The position numbers and the translations under genes are program-made. From an uncultured Bacteroidota bacterium (GTDB lineage: Bacteria > Bacteroidota > Bacteroidia > Bacteroidales > VadinHA17), in contig CALMJY010000236.1 of NCBI GenBank assembly GCA_937864815.1, positions 1 to 45,839 of the forward strand: DNA of 45,839 nt. Reading direction: 5' to 3'. Positions 15,685 to 24,493 of the stretch are shown piece by piece (within the stretch, counting starts at the first letter, position 1; every line of letters begins with the position of its first letter). The notes beneath the pieces were generated by a model, which was given only the letters and a program-made list of their open reading frames with translations, had not been told where the DNA came from and searched no databases.

Positions 15685-15929
15685 TTGACATTTTGAATGA
15701 GTGTAACTCCCTGCCCCTCTCCTAAGACCATGTAGGTAACTGAATATCGATTTTAAAACTGATTTTTACAGGCCTGATATGTTTCTGTAAGAAATATTGA
15801 ATTCTCAACGAGTTAACTTTTCGCTGAAATACTATCCTGTCCCCTACATAATCAACGGGGAAATAATGTATTGGTGCATAGCTGAACCAGAATAATGGCA
15901 AATAAAGTGTGAATGAGGCAAGTTTGAGA

Positions 15930-17315
15930 TTACTCAGGCTTAAAGTTTATTGCAGCTTCGTCATCGAATTCATTTTCTGATCGTGCTATAACAGCAGTAG
16001 CAAGGCAATTACCAATTACATTAACAGCTGTGCGGGCCATATCCATAAGTACATCAATACCAAGGATAATAAAAATAGGTTCTACCGGAAGTTTAAAGGT
16101 AACAGCTGTGCCCAGCAGTATAACGAGGGAAGCCCTTGATACTCCAGCGACTCCCTTACTGGTAAGCATCAGGGTAAGGCATATTATTATCTGCTTATCA
16201 AGTGGAAGATCAATACCGGCTGCCTGGGCTACAAAAATTGTTGCAAGCGAGAGGTATAATGTTGTACCATCGAGGTTAAAACTATAACCTGTTGGAATAA
16301 CGAAAGCTACTATCTTTCTGGGAATACCGAATTTTTCCATTGATTCCATTGCAGAAGGAAGTGCTGATTCCGAATTGGATGTAGCAAATGCAATTGTAGC
16401 AGGTTCTGATACAGCCCGGATGAATGGTTTTATTGGTATACTGAAAAACATGGCAACAGGGACCAGTATAAAAAGTATGAATACAATTAGTGCAACGTAC
16501 AGTGTTGCAAGCAGTTTAAAAAGATTATAAAGGATATCGAGTCCCATATGCCCTACCGTATATGCAATAGCTGCAAATACTGCTACCGGGGCAAAATACA
16601 TTACTATATTCGTAAATTTAAACATAGCCTCGGCCAGGCTTTCGGAAAAACGAATTAATGGAGACCGGTATTTTTCCTTAAGCATCGCTACTGCAATTCC
16701 AAAAATAATACTGAAAACCACGATTTGCAGAATCTGTCCTTCGTAAATAGCCTTTGCAAAATTCTCAGGAAAAATATGAAGGATGAAATCACTTGTTGAT
16801 TGAGCTTTAATGGAAGTGATTTCAGGTACATCAGGATTTGGAGGCAGTACTATTCCAACTCCTGCTTTGCTTATATTAATTGCCAGCAATCCTATGAATA
16901 ATGCTATAGTAGATACAATCTCAAAGTAAAGAAGAGACTTCCATCCCATTCTGCCAACCTGTTTGATATCTGCATGTCCGGCAATTCCAACCACAAGTGT
17001 TGAAAAGAGCAATGGTGCAATGATAGTCTTAACCATTCTTAAAAAAATATCGCTCAATACCTTCAGGTCTTTACCAACAGATGGGATATCGTATCCGAAT
17101 TCTGCCCCGGCCACCATAGAAACTAATATCCAGGTAGTAAGTGATTTTTTCCGGAAAGCGTATATTATAAGAACAGCAACGCTCATTAACCGGAATACCA
17201 AAAGCAGGTTTGAATTAAAATCAAACCACTTATTTGCCTGGAAAACAAGCATAATCAAGGTAATGGTAATAATACCAATTATTAAAAATGGAAATGCTTT
17301 CCAGATCCTGTTCAT
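15930..17315 (-). CDS. Sodium/proton-dicarboxylate (glutamate) symporter, DAACS family
   Basis: A 461-residue inner-membrane carrier from the ATG at 17315. An upstream ATG (17438) would add 41 residues but reads back through the SlyD C-terminus, so I reject it. Hydrophobic helices run from about residue 6 onward. The family signatures are present: serine-rich ATSNSESALP before hairpin 1, the ion-binding NLDGT (usually NMDGT), and TSKGVAGVSRAS for the second hairpin; the C-terminal helix contains DVLMDMARTAVNVIGN with Asp and Arg at substrate-binding positions. It should import C4-dicarboxylates or acidic amino acids. It starts 19 bp after slyD and is probably cotranscribed. Confidence 0.93.
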   Translation of the reverse strand: MNRIWKAFPFLIIGIITITLIMLVFQANKWFDFNSNLLLVFRLMSVAVLIIYAFRKKSLTTWILVSMVAGAEFGYDIPSVGKDLKVLSDIFLRMVKTIIAPLLFSTLVVGIAGHADIKQVGRMGWKSLLYFEIVSTIALFIGLLAINISKAGVGIVLPPNPDVPEITSIKAQSTSDFILHIFPENFAKAIYEGQILQIVVFSIIFGIAVAMLKEKYRSPLIRFSESLAEAMFKFTNIVMYFAPVAVFAAIAYTVGHMGLDILYNLFKLLATLYVALIVFILFILVPVAMFFSIPIKPFIRAVSEPATIAFATSNSESALPSAMESMEKFGIPRKIVAFVIPTGYSFNLDGTTLYLSLATIFVAQAAGIDLPLDKQIIICLTLMLTSKGVAGVSRASLVILLGTAVTFKLPVEPIFIILGIDVLMDMARTAVNVIGNCLATAVIARSENEFDDEAAINFKPE

Positions 17316-17334
17316 CAAAGAATATTTATATGTT

Positions 17335-17874
17335 TTAGCTGCAGCCTCCTGAACAACCGGAGTGACTTTTGCTGTTACATCCTGAACATGAAGGCATTGC
17401 TGATCCTGCAAGTTCCTGTTCGGTCGCATCTCTGACATCTATTATCTTTCCGGTAAAGAATAAACCCACTCCTGCCATAGGGTGATTAAAATCCATCCTT
17501 ACATGATCTTCAGTGATTTCATTTATTACACCTGTAAGGGGATTACCTTCATTATCCATCATTGGGACCTCATTTCCTACATAGCAGATTTCATTGTTCA
17601 GTTTTCCGTCAGTTTCAAAAACAGAAATAGGAACATTGATAATCATTTCCTCCCGTCTTTCACCATATGCCATTTCAGGATCAAGATTGAAACTAAATGA
17701 CTCTCCTTTGCTGAGAGAGGAAATATTTGATTCAAATACAGGAAGCAGCCTGCCTGTTCCGAAAATAAAATTCAATGGCTTATACTCATCCAGTACCTCA
17801 ATTATTCTACCATCCGCATTGCTCTCCCTCAGCTCATAGATGAGCGATATCATCTTATTTTTCTCTATTTTCAT
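17335..17874 (-). CDS. slyD: FKBP-type peptidyl-prolyl isomerase, SlyD-like
   Basis: A 179-residue protein with a split FKBP domain (about 5-75 and 125-148) and an inserted chaperone flap (about 76-124), the SlyD architecture. FGTGRLLPVFE and MAYGERREE are the usual active-site segments. The C-terminal tail has four cysteines and a histidine (Cys163, 166, 174, 178; His171) in about 20 residues, matching the metal-binding tail by which SlyD holds Ni or Zn. It acts in the cytoplasm on prolyl bonds and possibly in metallo-enzyme maturation. First gene of a pair with the symporter. Confidence 0.93.
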   Translation of the reverse strand: MKIEKNKMISLIYELRESNADGRIIEVLDEYKPLNFIFGTGRLLPVFESNISSLSKGESFSFNLDPEMAYGERREEMIINVPISVFETDGKLNNEICYVGNEVPMMDNEGNPLTGVINEITEDHVRMDFNHPMAGVGLFFTGKIIDVRDATEQELAGSAMPSCSGCNSKSHSGCSGGCS

Positions 17875-17907
17875 AATTATTGTTTAATATACTCAATTGG
17901 TACTTTT

Positions 17908-17915
17908 CAAATATA
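17908..17915 (-). promoter_or_regulatory. -7 box of the slyD promoter
   Basis: On the minus strand TATATTTG fits TAnnTTTG, 34 bp ahead of slyD. No convincing -33 TTTG is found at 19-21 bp. Confidence 0.4.
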
Positions 17916-17942
17916 GTTTAATTTGGCAATGGTGCCATAATA

Positions 17943-18557
17943 TCAAAAATTAAAGCTTAGTCTTATCTCCGGATTGTCATAAATAGCATATCCGGAATCC
18001 TGCAATGCCCACAAGACCATAATATTCATAAAGGATCTTCTTCCAAGCTGCTGACTGAGCCCCCCTCCGAAAAGAAGAGTATTGACAGTAAATCTTTCTG
18101 ATGAATAAGGCGGTGTTTGCCAATATGCCGATTCGAGATTCAGTATTTCATCTTCCAGATGCAGAAATATTCCCATATGCAAACCTACCGGGATAACATT
18201 ATTAAGATCCTGCAGCAGAACAAACTGAGTATAGAATTTGCCTCCATACATAGTTGTCTCATCATCATAGTATTTATAATATGTGAAATTCGGCCCACCG
18301 GCAACTGAAAGGCGGGGTAGAACCCATAATCCGACAACTGGTGCTACCTGGATATTTGTAAGTGTTCCAAATTGTAATCCGAATGATCCTCCAAAAAATA
18401 TTCTTTCCCTGAGGGGAGGTACTTCCTGTCTGGCATTTTGTGAAAATGAAGAATAAAATACTGATAATAAAAGCATTATCGAAACACATGTACGTAATGC
18501 AATTCGCAGTGAGCCAAAATATTCAATCTTTCCTATATTATTTTTCAATCTTTTCAT
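17943..18557 (-). CDS. Small predicted outer-membrane beta-barrel protein
   Basis: About 204 residues from the ATG at 18557 (an ATG at 18569 adds four). After a long basic N-region there is a hydrophobic signal (SIMLLLSVFYSSFSQ) and then strand-like segments rich in Gly, Phe and Tyr (FFGGSFGLQFGT, AGGPNFTYYKYY, LLFGGGLSQQLG) ending IRLSFNF, an aromatic C-terminus typical of barrel proteins. About 8 to 10 strands would fit. No family recognised. It overlaps the end of proC by 20 bp, so the two may be translated together. Confidence 0.6.
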   Translation of the reverse strand: MKRLKNNIGKIEYFGSLRIALRTCVSIMLLLSVFYSSFSQNARQEVPPLRERIFFGGSFGLQFGTLTNIQVAPVVGLWVLPRLSVAGGPNFTYYKYYDDETTMYGGKFYTQFVLLQDLNNVIPVGLHMGIFLHLEDEILNLESAYWQTPPYSSERFTVNTLLFGGGLSQQLGRRSFMNIMVLWALQDSGYAIYDNPEIRLSFNF

Positions 18558-19332
18558 ATGATGCAACAATTCCTTTAATCAGGGATGAACTAAAACCGTT
18601 ATGTTCCATTTCATTTAATCCAACAATTGTACAGCCTTTTGGTGTGGTAACTTTATCTATCTCTGATTCAGGATGGACCTGGCGCTGGATCAGAAGTTCC
18701 GCAGCTCCCTTTACAGTCTGGTTTACTATTTCGCTCGCAGTTTTTGCATCAAATCCAATCTGAATGCCACCCTGTATCATAGCCCTGATAAATCTTAGAA
18801 CATAAGCGACTCCGCATGCTCCGAGGATGGTTGCAGATTGCATGAGTTCTTCATCGATTATCATTGTGGTGCCCATGGTATTAAAAATGTTTTTCACATA
18901 TTCAATATCATCCTTAGCTGCTTCTCCATGCGAAAGACATGATACGGATTTACCCACACTGGCAGAAATATTTGGCATGGCTCTGAAAACCGGAATCTTT
19001 ACTTTAATCTGATCCTGAATATCCTTTAGTGATACCCCGGCTGTAACCGAAACAAGAATGTGTTTACCGGGATTAAGCATTTCCCGGATCTCTTCCAGTA
19101 TGCCAACAATATTATAAGGTTTTACAGCAATTATCACAAAATCAGAGTCATTAACAGCCTTTTTATTATCTGTTATGACATTTACCCCATATTCTTTCAG
19201 ATAATCGAGTTCCTCTATGTTCCTTCTTGTGACAGTTATTTTAGAAGCATCTGTCTGAGTATCTTGCATTAATCCGTGTAACAAGGAAACTCCTATATTT
19301 CCGCAGCCGATTATTGCAATTCTGTTTTTCAT
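18538..19332 (-). CDS. proC: Pyrroline-5-carboxylate reductase
   Basis: A 264-residue enzyme for the last step of proline synthesis, reducing pyrroline-5-carboxylate with NAD(P)H. The N-terminal Rossmann motif IIGCGNIG is at 7-14, AVKPYN follows the fourth strand (69-74), and FRAMPN is near 116. The C-terminal all-helical dimerisation domain has the family signature VTTPKGCTIVGLNEME near 228-243. Length is normal. Own promoter at 19372-19403. Confidence 0.96.
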   Translation of the reverse strand: MKNRIAIIGCGNIGVSLLHGLMQDTQTDASKITVTRRNIEELDYLKEYGVNVITDNKKAVNDSDFVIIAVKPYNIVGILEEIREMLNPGKHILVSVTAGVSLKDIQDQIKVKIPVFRAMPNISASVGKSVSCLSHGEAAKDDIEYVKNIFNTMGTTMIIDEELMQSATILGACGVAYVLRFIRAMIQGGIQIGFDAKTASEIVNQTVKGAAELLIQRQVHPESEIDKVTTPKGCTIVGLNEMEHNGFSSSLIKGIVASYEKIEK

Positions 19333-19371
19333 CTCACCACTAAAATTAATTCATTAATGAAAAATTTTGTC

Positions 19372-19403
19372 CAAATATAAGGATATAAGGCCTTAATACC
19401 ATA
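19372..19403 (-). promoter_or_regulatory. Promoter of proC
   Basis: On the minus strand TATG (19400-19403), 20 bp, TATATTTG (19372-19379); full match at -7, one mismatch at -33. The start codon is 40 bp downstream. Confidence 0.5.
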
Positions 19404-19543
19404 AAATGACTGGCATTTATATTCTGAATTAAGATGATATGAAATGCAGCGCTACCATACTTTATATTATGTTAGTATTTAAATTAATATATTAGTAATG
19501 ACCTATTTTTAAGGTTCTACCTATAACTAATTGACTGAATATT

Positions 19544-20233
19544 ATGAACATAATCGTAAACGGAGGTACCCGAGGGATTGGCAGGGAGGTTGTTCTAAAG
19601 CTGTCACAGGATTCTGCTAATAAAATAATTGTTACAGGAAGAAATGAAAAATTACTTAAATCTCTGACATCTGTTTCGGTGAATATTCATGCTGTTCAGA
19701 TGGATCTTGCATCACCTGTTAAAAATTATAATTCATTGTTAAATAGTATAAAAAAACATTTTACCTCAATTGATACTTTAGTAAACAATGCAGGATTGCT
19801 TATTGCAAAACCCTTCATGGAAACCAGTGAAAAAGAGGCCAGGGAAATACTGGAAACCAATTTTTTCGGTCCAGCTCTCTTAATACAAAAACTGAAGCCG
19901 TTTATGTCGGAAGGATCGCACATAATAAACATCGTGAGCATGGGAGGCTTTCAGGGTAGTGCAAAATTTAATGGTCTTGCCTATTACAGTTCTGCAAAGG
20001 CTGCTCTCTCATGCCTTTCGGAATGTCTTGCCAGTGAGTTCTCCGGTTCAAAGATTAGTGTAAATTCACTTGCTCTCGGAGCAGTTCAGACAGAAATGCT
20101 TGAAGAAGCCTTTCCCGGCTACAAGGCTCCTGTTAATGCAGAAGAAATGGCAGCTTTTATTGCATATTTTGCAATTAATGGCCATAAGTTCTTTAATGGT
20201 AAGGTATTACCTGTTGCAGTTACCACACCATAG
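19544..20233 (+). CDS. Short-chain dehydrogenase/reductase, short form
   Basis: A 229-residue SDR with a slightly atypical cofactor motif NGGTRGIG (6-13), NNAG at 81-84, and catalytic Ser132, Tyr148 and Lys152 (YSSAK). TGRN after the second strand suggests NADP(H). It ends soon after the fold with little substrate-binding extension. Divergent from proC with a 211-bp gap, alone on the plus strand, so no pathway can be inferred. The earlier SDR at 11196-12011 is a distant relative, not a duplicate. Confidence 0.88.
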   Translation: MNIIVNGGTRGIGREVVLKLSQDSANKIIVTGRNEKLLKSLTSVSVNIHAVQMDLASPVKNYNSLLNSIKKHFTSIDTLVNNAGLLIAKPFMETSEKEAREILETNFFGPALLIQKLKPFMSEGSHIINIVSMGGFQGSAKFNGLAYYSSAKAALSCLSECLASEFSGSKISVNSLALGAVQTEMLEEAFPGYKAPVNAEEMAAFIAYFAINGHKFFNGKVLPVAVTTP

Positions 20234-20277
20234 GAAGGCAACGGGCAACAGGCTTAAAGTAAAATAATAAGATATAA

Positions 20278-21354
20278 TCAGGAATAGGTTTTTATTTCGA
20301 GTTTGCCATCGAGGGCAAGCAGTGCATTATAAGCAAGCGATTTCATTTCATCCTCACCCGGATAGACAACTACTTCTGAAATAAATTCCACCATTGTCTT
20401 AATATCATCAACAGTTGATTGTTGATATGCCATACCTCCAGTCAGGATTATGGCATCGACCTTTCCGTGTAACACGCTTGCCATGGCACCAATCTCCTTG
20501 GAAATCTGATACGCCAGTGCTTTTGTAATCAGTATGGCCTGCTTATCTCCCCTTTCAGCCATTAAACACACCTCTTTAAAACTGTTTGTCCCCAGGTATG
20601 CAACCATGCCTCCCTTACCGGTAAGCATTGATTTAACTTCATCATGGGTGTATTTTCCGCTAAAACAAATAGCTGCAAGTTGTCCGGCCGGAAGGCTTCC
20701 TGATCTTTCAGGAGAGAATGATCCATCTCCGTCAAGAGCATTATTAACATCCACGACCTTTCCGGAGCGGTGCGCACCTACACTTACTCCTCCTCCCATA
20801 TGTGCAATAATCAGATTCAGATCCTCATACTTTCTGCCTATTGATGCCGCATACAAACGGGCAACAGCTTTCTGATTAAGCGCATGGAATATTGACCTCC
20901 TGGTTATTGCAGGATGTCCTGAAATTCTTGCGACATCCTGAAACTCATCAACTACTACAGGATCAACTATAAATGCATCTGCTGAGGGCAAGGAACCTGC
21001 AATTTCATCTGCTATTAGCCCTCCAAGGTTACTGGCATGCTGACCGGAATATCCTGATCTCAGGTCTTCAATCATTCTCCCGTTTATTTTATAAATACCT
21101 GATTCAATAGGTTTTACCAAACCACCCCTGCCTACTACAATTGCAATTTTCTCAAGTTTTACTTTTCGTGTGGCCAGTTCATTCATTATCAGTTCTTTTC
21201 GGAATTGAAACTGGTCTGTAATCTTATCAAAAGGTGCCAGATCGCTGCTGCTGTGGATTATTGATTTTTCAAATAAGAGTGTTTCTTCCTCAAAAAGTGC
21301 AATTTTTGTTGAGGTAGATCCAGGATTGATTGCAAGTATCAGGCGATTTTCCAT
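20278..21354 (-). CDS. buk: Butyrate kinase
   Basis: A 358-residue acyl kinase of the acetate/butyrate kinase fold, turning butyryl phosphate plus ADP into butyrate and ATP. The signatures are LAINPGSTSTKIALF (7-21), VGRGGLVKPI (near 93), HMGGGVSVGAH (about 184-194), and ILTGGMAYQ (about 310-318). It is shorter than AckA and has GGL where AckA has HGG, typical of Buk. Last gene of a six-gene operon and next to two phosphotransbutyrylase-like genes, its normal partners. It may also take isobutyrate or other branched acids. Confidence 0.95.
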   Translation of the reverse strand: MENRLILAINPGSTSTKIALFEEETLLFEKSIIHSSSDLAPFDKITDQFQFRKELIMNELATRKVKLEKIAIVVGRGGLVKPIESGIYKINGRMIEDLRSGYSGQHASNLGGLIADEIAGSLPSADAFIVDPVVVDEFQDVARISGHPAITRRSIFHALNQKAVARLYAASIGRKYEDLNLIIAHMGGGVSVGAHRSGKVVDVNNALDGDGSFSPERSGSLPAGQLAAICFSGKYTHDEVKSMLTGKGGMVAYLGTNSFKEVCLMAERGDKQAILITKALAYQISKEIGAMASVLHGKVDAIILTGGMAYQQSTVDDIKTMVEFISEVVVYPGEDEMKSLAYNALLALDGKLEIKTYS

Positions 21355-21395
21355 TTTCCCAGGTTGCTGTTAAAACTGCTGGCAATCTGATATAT

Positions 21396-22298
21396 TCAAA
21401 CCATCAGACATGCCAGAGCTATACAATAATATTTTGATATCTGACTTTCGCTGCGTGACATAACCACAACCGGTTTCTGTGTACCACGTATCAGTCCTCC
21501 AAGCTCGCCGCCGGCAAAGAGCATCAGTGACTTGTAGAACGGATTACTTGATTCAAGAGAGGGGAATAGCAGTATATCAGCTTCACCGTTTACGGGAGTA
21601 TTAATCCCCTTAATCTGTACACTTTCTTTATCGCAGGCAAGAAACAGATCCAGCGGACCATCCATAATGCAATCCCTGATTGTGCCATTCTCTGCCATAT
21701 TTTTCAATTCAATGTAATCATCAGAACTCTTAAAGTGTTTTCCTGGTTTTTCAGATGCAGCAATTAATGCAACTCTTGGTTTGTGCAATCCGAATCTTTC
21801 AGCCATTTCAATGGCATAATTCGCCATAGAAGCCTTCTGTTCGAGATTTGGATAAGGTATTACTGCAGGATCGGTTATGAATAATAGTTTATTATAGGCC
21901 GGAATCTGGATCGCTCCTACATAGCTTAAAACGGCGCCGGGGAGCATCAGTCCTTTTTCCTTGTCCATGACTGCTTTAAGAAAAATATCTGTTCCCACGA
22001 GTCCCTTCATTACAATATCAGCGTTGCCGTTTTTAACCAGCTCAACTGCCAGTGACGCAGATCTGGCAGCGTCATCACATGGTATAATATTAAATTGTGA
22101 TTCATCAATACCATCAATACTACAGATTCTTGATATTTCAACCGGATTACCTATAAGGAAGGCTTCAATAAATCCCTCATTTACTGTCCGATGAAGGGCT
22201 CCTATTGTATTCGGATCCTGAGCCCAGGCAACAGCAATTCTGTACCTCCTGTTGCCTGAACGTACAGTATCCACCATCTGGTTCAGTGTCCGGATCAT
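21396..22298 (-). CDS. ptb: Phosphate butyryltransferase-type enzyme, second copy
   Basis: About 300 residues from the ATG at 22298; an upstream ATG (22400) lies inside the preceding gene and is rejected. It has the PTA/PTB fold: RIAVAWAQDPNTIGALH at the N-terminus, DIVMKGLVGTDIFLKAV (about 80-96), FITDPAVIPYPNLEQK (about 137-152) and DGPLDLFLA (near 215). It starts 7 bp after the first copy and leads to buk. Ptb moves the acyl group from CoA to phosphate, feeding Buk. The two copies differ along their whole length, so they may be subunits or have different chain-length preferences. Confidence 0.88.
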   Translation of the reverse strand: MIRTLNQMVDTVRSGNRRYRIAVAWAQDPNTIGALHRTVNEGFIEAFLIGNPVEISRICSIDGIDESQFNIIPCDDAARSASLAVELVKNGNADIVMKGLVGTDIFLKAVMDKEKGLMLPGAVLSYVGAIQIPAYNKLLFITDPAVIPYPNLEQKASMANYAIEMAERFGLHKPRVALIAASEKPGKHFKSSDDYIELKNMAENGTIRDCIMDGPLDLFLACDKESVQIKGINTPVNGEADILLFPSLESSNPFYKSLMLFAGGELGGLIRGTQKPVVVMSRSESQISKYYCIALACLMV

Positions 22299-22305
22299 TG
22301 GAGTA

Positions 22306-23208
22306 TTATTTACATGAGGCAGCTGCCAGGAGAATACTATCGAATTTTGCCTGCTCTGAGTCAGATCTGGATGTAAGGACAATTGGAGCTGAAGCGCCAA
22401 GGATAATTGAGGCTACCTTGGCTTTTGCAAAGAATACCAGTGATTTATAAAGGACATTTCCAACTTCTATATCAGGCATAAGCAGAAGATCTGTATCACC
22501 TGCAACTTCACTTTTAATTCCCTTGTGTCTGGCACTCTCTATACTTACAGCATTATCAAATGCAAGCGGACCGTCAATAATACAGTTCTTTATCTGGTCT
22601 CTCTGGTTCATTTTTGATAATAATGCAGCATGTAGTGTGGCCTCCATATTTTCATTAACCATCTCAACTGCTCCAAGTACTGCTACTTTAGGCATCTTGT
22701 ATCCAAGCCGCAAAAGACATGATACCGAATTATTTACAATTGCAATTTTATCTTTCAGATTCGGAGCAATATTCATAGCCACATCGGTAACCGCAATTAC
22801 CTTATGATATGTATCCACTTCAAACAGTGCAAAATGAGAAAGGAGGTTACCGGTACGCAAACCCCACTCCTTATTCAGTACACCCTTAAGTAAAGATGAG
22901 GTACCAACCATTCCTTTCATCAAGACATCAGCCTGTTTATTACTGACCATTTTTATTGACATCTCAATGGATTTCTGGACATCCGGTTCATGGATAATTC
23001 TTAATCCGCTGATATCATAATTATTTGATGAACAGATATTCTGAATATTCTCAATATCACCGACCAGGATAGGTTCAACTATATTTTCTTTCCAGGCTTT
23101 AATTACAGCACCAAGTGAATGCTGATCCTGTGCAGCAGCCAGAATCAGTTTCTTTTTTGGAGCACCGGAAACAATGCTTTTAAGGTCATTAAGTGTATTT
23201 AAAACCAT
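22306..23208 (-). CDS. ptb: Phosphate butyryltransferase-type enzyme, first copy
   Basis: A 300-residue PTA/PTB-fold enzyme: LILAAAQDQHSLGAVIKA (20-37), DVLMKGMVGTSSLLKGVL (near 93-110), AVTDVAMNIAPNLKDK (near 138-153) and DGPLAFDNAVS (near 214). The TD-AMNI-P motif is the closest match to known Ptb proteins, so of the two neighbours this looks like the canonical copy. It lies between ackA and the second copy in the fermentation operon. Substrate could be butyryl-CoA or branched acyl-CoA. Confidence 0.9.
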   Translation of the reverse strand: MVLNTLNDLKSIVSGAPKKKLILAAAQDQHSLGAVIKAWKENIVEPILVGDIENIQNICSSNNYDISGLRIIHEPDVQKSIEMSIKMVSNKQADVLMKGMVGTSSLLKGVLNKEWGLRTGNLLSHFALFEVDTYHKVIAVTDVAMNIAPNLKDKIAIVNNSVSCLLRLGYKMPKVAVLGAVEMVNENMEATLHAALLSKMNQRDQIKNCIIDGPLAFDNAVSIESARHKGIKSEVAGDTDLLLMPDIEVGNVLYKSLVFFAKAKVASIILGASAPIVLTSRSDSEQAKFDSILLAAASCK

Positions 23209-23232
23209 AATTTCAGTTTTAATTATTTAGTT

Positions 23233-24447
23233 CTATTTGCCGGCCTTCATCTGCTCAACAATGTCCCTGGTTTCAGAAGCAATAACCCACTCTTCATTTG
23301 TAGGTACAATCATTACCGTCACACGTGACTCTTTTTTACTTATTATCAGCTCCTTACCGCGAACACCAGTATTTACCTTTTTGTCAAATTCAAGTCCGAG
23401 AAATTCCATATTCTCACATATCTTTTCGCGGTCATCAGGTGAGTTTTCTCCTATTCCACCGGTAAAAATCAGAATATCAACACCTCCCATTGCAGCAGCA
23501 TAAGCACCAATATACTTTCTTACCCTGTACTGGTACATCTTCAGGGAAAGAATTGCACGTTCATCACCTTCTGCAGCTGCTGTTTCAACCTCGCGCATAT
23601 CGCTTGAAATACCAGAGATGCCTAATACTCCGCTATGCTTGTTAAGAAGAGTATTGAGAGAAGAATAGTCGATCTCTTCCTTTTCCATTATAAGGGTAAG
23701 TGCACCTGCGTCAACATCGCCGGATCTGGTTCCCATAATAAGTCCCTCAACCGGAGTGAGTCCCATTGAGGTATCGAGTGACTTTCCATCTTTTATTGCT
23801 GTAATAGAAGCTCCATTTCCAAGATGGCATGTAATGATTTTTTTGCTCTTGTAATCAACAGCCAGGATCTCACAGGCTCTTTTAGAAACGTAGCTGTGGC
23901 TCGTACCATGAAAACCATATCTTCTTATGCCATATTTTTTATATAAAGAATATGGAAGAGCATACATAAAAGAGTAATCAGGCATAGTCTGATGAAACGA
24001 TGTGTCGAAAACTCCAACCTGCGGAATATCAGGAAGTAGGTTTTTCATTGCATAAATACCTTTAAGGTTTGCAGGATTATGCAATGGGGCAAGATCAGAA
24101 CAGTCTTCAACTCCCTTAATTGTTACTTCGTCGAGATAACAACTGCCCTGAAATGTTTCACCACCATGCACGAGCCTGTGTCCTACTGCATCAATCTCTG
24201 AAAGGCTACTGATAACACCTCTTTTTTCACTTATCATCATGCCCAGAAGAAATTCAAAACCACTCTGATGATCAAGTATTTCACCTTCAAGTTTTACTTT
24301 ATCGCCATCAAACCTTTCATTTTTAAGGAATGATCCTTTAAGACCGATTTTTTCAACTATCCCTTTTGCCAGAACAGAACCCTGATCTATGTCAAACAGC
24401 TGATATTTTATTGATGAACTGCCACAATTAAGTACTAATATTTTCAT
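23233..24447 (-). CDS. ackA: Acetate kinase
   Basis: A 404-residue enzyme making ATP and acetate from acetyl phosphate. N-terminal MKILVLNCGSSSIKYQLF, the VGHRLVHGGE segment near 87-96 with the substrate-binding Arg, FDTSFHQTMP near 147-156, HLGNG near 208, GTRSGDVDAG near 239 and GGIGENS near 330 are the standard AckA motifs. Length is normal. Together with pta in the same operon it completes acetyl-CoA to acetate with ATP gain. Confidence 0.97.
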   Translation of the reverse strand: MKILVLNCGSSSIKYQLFDIDQGSVLAKGIVEKIGLKGSFLKNERFDGDKVKLEGEILDHQSGFEFLLGMMISEKRGVISSLSEIDAVGHRLVHGGETFQGSCYLDEVTIKGVEDCSDLAPLHNPANLKGIYAMKNLLPDIPQVGVFDTSFHQTMPDYSFMYALPYSLYKKYGIRRYGFHGTSHSYVSKRACEILAVDYKSKKIITCHLGNGASITAIKDGKSLDTSMGLTPVEGLIMGTRSGDVDAGALTLIMEKEEIDYSSLNTLLNKHSGVLGISGISSDMREVETAAAEGDERAILSLKMYQYRVRKYIGAYAAAMGGVDILIFTGGIGENSPDDREKICENMEFLGLEFDKKVNTGVRGKELIISKKESRVTVMIVPTNEEWVIASETRDIVEQMKAGK

Positions 24448-24493
24448 TATGAAAAAGTTATATTTTTAAATTCAAGGGTTTATAACAACTTAA

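Larger units (their letters stand above)
15257..15929. other. 673-bp gene-free control region with seven TTACAnnTGTAA-type dyads
   Basis: No ORF of useful length is seen on either strand. The region carries seven copies of a dyad near TTACAnnTGTAA: 15274-15285, 15298-15309, 15320-15331, 15603-15614, 15638-15649, 15650-15661 and 15673-15684. Two copies are exact TTACATTTGTAA and one is the exact inverted form. They form a group of three beside the XRE gene start and a group of four about 280 bp further out; neighbouring copies are often 22-24 bp apart. Sequence from 15685 to 15929 shows nothing I recognise. Most of it is very AT-rich. Confidence 0.7.

Noticed and set aside
17316-17438. N-terminal extension of the dicarboxylate symporter
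   Set aside because: The extra 41 residues are the SlyD C-terminal coding region read in another frame; the ATG at 17315 gives a normal transporter.
19544-20233. Duplication of the SDR at 11196-12011
   Set aside because: The two share only the common SDR motifs and differ in length and C-terminus; they are separate family members.
22299-22400. N-terminal extension of the second Ptb-like protein
   Set aside because: It overlaps the end of the first Ptb gene and matches nothing in the family; the ATG at 22298 follows the previous stop by 7 bp.
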